Source: an uncultured Clostridia bacterium
GTDB lineage: Bacteria; Bacillota; Clostridia; Christensenellales; Borkfalkiaceae
Length of the DNA: 7,919 nucleotides
NCBI GenBank assembly: GCA_947174175.1
Contig: CAMWHW010000040.1
Location: forward strand, 1-7,919
Reading direction: 5' to 3'
Shown here: piece by piece, positions 6,426 through 7,919 of the stretch
Position numbering within the stretch: position 1 is the stretch's first letter
Layout: each line of letters begins with the position of its first letter
Position numbers and translations under genes: made by a program
Notes under the pieces: model-generated
What the model was told of the DNA's origin: nothing
What the model saw: the letters and a program-made list of their open reading frames with translations, nothing else
Database searches by the model: none

Positions 6426-6944
6426 TTAAACGAGGGGAATTAACATTATCGAAATGATAAGTCCGAGTATTGCATAGAACTCAATCATTGCGGGATAGAT
6501 GATAAGCTTACCGCCAAGCGAATCCTGCTTGCCTACCGCGTAAATACAGTTGACCGCCGATTTGCCCTGGAATATGCCCGTAACCAAACCTGCAACAGCC
6601 ATAGGCATTACCGCGCCCAGCATAGCCCAGCCCTGCGCAAGAGTCAAGTCCGCCGTAATCGAGCCCGAAGCTATGATGCCGATAATAAAGCCGTAAATAC
6701 CCTGCGTTGCGGGAAGCAGCACGAGAACGAGAACCTTACCGAACTTGTCGGGAGCTTCGCCCAGTACGCCCGCCGCCGCGGTACCCGTTTTAAAAAGACC
6801 GATAGCCGAACCTATGCCGCAGAGAAGCACGCAGAGCGCAACGCCTATCATAGCGACCGTGAAACCGGTGTAGCCTATCTGCGTGGCCTTTTCACCGACT
6901 TCCTGAACGATCTGCTCGCCTTCCGCCAAAAGTGATAAAAACAT
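6426..6944 (-). CDS. atpK: V/A-type ATP synthase subunit K (proteolipid rotor ring, predicted Na+-binding)
   Basis: Subunit K forms the membrane ring that carries ions past subunit I. From the ATG at 6944 it is 172 residues with four membrane helices, at about 25-50, 69-94, 103-126 and 148-171, that is, a duplicated hairpin like E. hirae NtpK. The second helix has LPATQGIYG, with Gln where single-hairpin rings have the ion-binding acid. The fourth helix has the single essential acid, Glu155, in MIEFYAILG. Leu77, Thr80, Gln81, Tyr84, Gln126 (in GIFQGK) and Glu155 correspond to the sodium ligands or pocket residues Leu61, Thr64, Gln65, Tyr68, Gln110 and Glu139 of NtpK, all at a constant offset of 16. 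The N terminus is longer than in NtpK by about 16 residues (SLLAEGEQIVQEVGEKATQ). GGAGG 5 bases before this ATG makes the in-frame TTG at 6956 unlikely. It lies between I and E, 19 bases after I. Confidence 0.96.
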   Translation of the reverse strand: MFLSLLAEGEQIVQEVGEKATQIGYTGFTVAMIGVALCVLLCGIGSAIGLFKTGTAAAGVLGEAPDKFGKVLVLVLLPATQGIYGFIIGIIASGSITADLTLAQGWAMLGAVMPMAVAGLVTGIFQGKSAVNCIYAVGKQDSLGGKLIIYPAMIEFYAILGLIISIMLIPLV

Positions 6945-6949
6945 ATAAA

Positions 6950-6954
6950 CCTCC
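6950..6954 (-). promoter_or_regulatory. Ribosome binding site of subunit K
   Basis: A perfect GGAGG on the minus strand lies 5 bases before ATG 6944, in the 19-base gap after subunit I. It overlaps the in-frame TTG at 6956, which argues for the ATG as the true start. It is one of the best binding sites in the operon, fitting the high copy number of the ring subunit. Confidence 0.85.
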
Positions 6955-6963
6955 AAAATGTTT

Positions 6964-7919
6964 TTATTTATTTAACACGTAAACGTGTTTATGTTTCGAA
7001 CCCAAGGGGGTAAAGAGCGAACCCTCGCCCTCGTAGAACCTGCCGTAGAACTCCACGTATTGCAGTCTTGCGTCGTGAATATACGCGCCCAAAAGCCCTA
7101 TGGCAAGGTTGAATACGTGCCCTATAACCATAATCGCAACGCCCAGTATTATGAACGCGACGTTGCCGCTGCCTATCAGCGATACCGAATTGGAAGTGAT
7201 TATATCGGCTATAACCGCGCCCGCAAGCATTAAGCCGTAAAGCCTTGCGTAGCTTAAAATATCCGAAGCGTAGTTTATTACGCCGTAGGCGGAGCCGAAG
7301 CCCTTTGTAAACTTGCCCAAAAGCTTTTCGTGTCTGCCCGCGGTGAAGATGGCAACCACCAGACTTGCGCCCGCAATAATGCCGCCCACCGTGGCGAGTA
7401 TAGGCACGTTGAACTGCTGCACGAAGCCCGCAATCGCAAGACCAACGCCCACGGAGAACACCGCCCATACCATACCGTCGAAAATGCCGTCCCAGACTTT
7501 GCCCCTGCGCCAGCACTGAACGGCAAGGCACACGTAGCCCGCGCAAATCTGCACCACGCCGATAAGCATGCTGATTATCAGCAGTGCGGGAACGTTAATT
7601 CCCGAAAGCGACCAGCTCATATTCACGCCCTGCAAATCGGGCATTACCTTGAACGGAAGAAGCGCGAAACCGAAGAACGAATTGAACAGCACGCCCCAGA
7701 TAACCGTGAATATGCCGCCGATTGCAAACACGCCGCCCAGTCTGTTTATCATAGTGTCGCGCCGCCTGTTTTTAAACCACAAAAAGCAGCCGCCTATAAT
7801 CATCATCAGACCGTAACCCATGTCCGCCATTATGAAGCCCAGGAAAAGGCTGTAAAAGAACGCCATTACCGTGTTCGGGTCGAACTCGCGGGAGCTGGGC
7901 GCCGAATACATATTGGTAA
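6964..7919 (-). CDS. atpI: V/A-type ATP synthase subunit I, C-terminal membrane half (partial, runs off the right edge)
   Basis: Subunit I (a-like) is the membrane stator that forms the two ion half-channels beside the K ring. Its cytoplasmic arm anchors the peripheral stalks. Only the last 317 residues of an expected 620-660 are visible. The frame continues upstream of the first visible ATG (7911) to the window edge, so that ATG is internal. The visible part starts near the family junction YSAPSSREFDPNTVMAFFYSLF and the MADMGYGL motif, then shows about seven membrane segments. SYARLYGLMLAG (about residues 222-233 of the visible part) contains the essential arginine (codon 7245-7243), the counterpart of the yeast Vph1 arginine in SYLRLW, which releases the ion from the ring acid. 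The closing GHVFNLAIGLLGAYIHDARLQYVEFY and FYEGEG are classic family signatures. The stop lies 19 bases before subunit K. Confidence 0.96.
   Translation of the reverse strand, partial: TNMYSAPSSREFDPNTVMAFFYSLFLGFIMADMGYGLMMIIGGCFLWFKNRRRDTMINRLGGVFAIGGIFTVIWGVLFNSFFGFALLPFKVMPDLQGVNMSWSLSGINVPALLIISMLIGVVQICAGYVCLAVQCWRRGKVWDGIFDGMVWAVFSVGVGLAIAGFVQQFNVPILATVGGIIAGASLVVAIFTAGRHEKLLGKFTKGFGSAYGVINYASDILSYARLYGLMLAGAVIADIITSNSVSLIGSGNVAFIILGVAIMVIGHVFNLAIGLLGAYIHDARLQYVEFYGRFYEGEGSLFTPLGSKHKHVYVLNK

Noticed and set aside
6945..6956. TTG start adding four residues to subunit K
   Set aside because: The codons would overlap the GGAGG that is ideally placed for the ATG at 6944.
1..7919. CRISPR array, insertion sequence, tRNA, integrase or defence system
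   Set aside because: No regularly spaced repeats, transposase or recombinase motifs, cloverleaf patterns or nuclease genes were found; almost all of the window is accounted for by housekeeping ATPase genes.

Overview
The window carries most of a bacterial V/A-type ATPase (ntp/atp) operon, read on the minus strand. In order of transcription, from the right edge leftwards, it holds subunits I (cut by the right edge), K, E, C, F, A, B and D. The genes are separated by 0-19 bases or overlap by 8. The operon closes with a good intrinsic terminator at about 703-750. To its left, also on the minus strand, lie two separately promoted units: a 113-codon gene of unknown function (283-624), and the first 32 codons of a gene that leaves the window at base 1 and resembles the N terminus of a GNAT-type acetyltransferase.

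The gene order I-K-E-C-F-A-B-D, the strong AGGAG-type ribosome binding sites, the sigma-A-like promoters and the small orphan protein suggest an anaerobic Firmicute (Clostridia, possibly an uncultured gut lineage). This is inferred from layout and protein resemblance, not from any marker gene. The operon itself is moderately GC-rich, which is why long open frames appear opposite its genes. The left 700 bases are visibly AT-rich.

Region by region: 1-98, start of an acetyltransferase-like gene; 99-282, intergenic, with a near-consensus promoter (175-203) followed at once by a strong hairpin (134-162); 283-624, orphan gene; 625-756, its promoter (652-680) and the operon terminator (703-750); 757-7919, the ATPase operon.

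How the parts work together: A and B form the catalytic A3B3 head, D and F the central shaft, C the socket joining shaft to ring, E one half of the peripheral stalk, K the membrane rotor ring, and I the stator channel with its essential arginine. The partner stalk subunit (G/H type) is not in view and would be expected upstream of I, beyond the right edge. The K subunit carries every side-chain position that binds Na+ in Enterococcus hirae NtpK, so the best prediction is a sodium-coupled enzyme. Nothing resembling a CRISPR array, insertion sequence, tRNA, rRNA or new defence system was seen. The points worth a second look are the sodium signature, the leader hairpin at the left, the orphan gene, and the way start signals vary along the operon.
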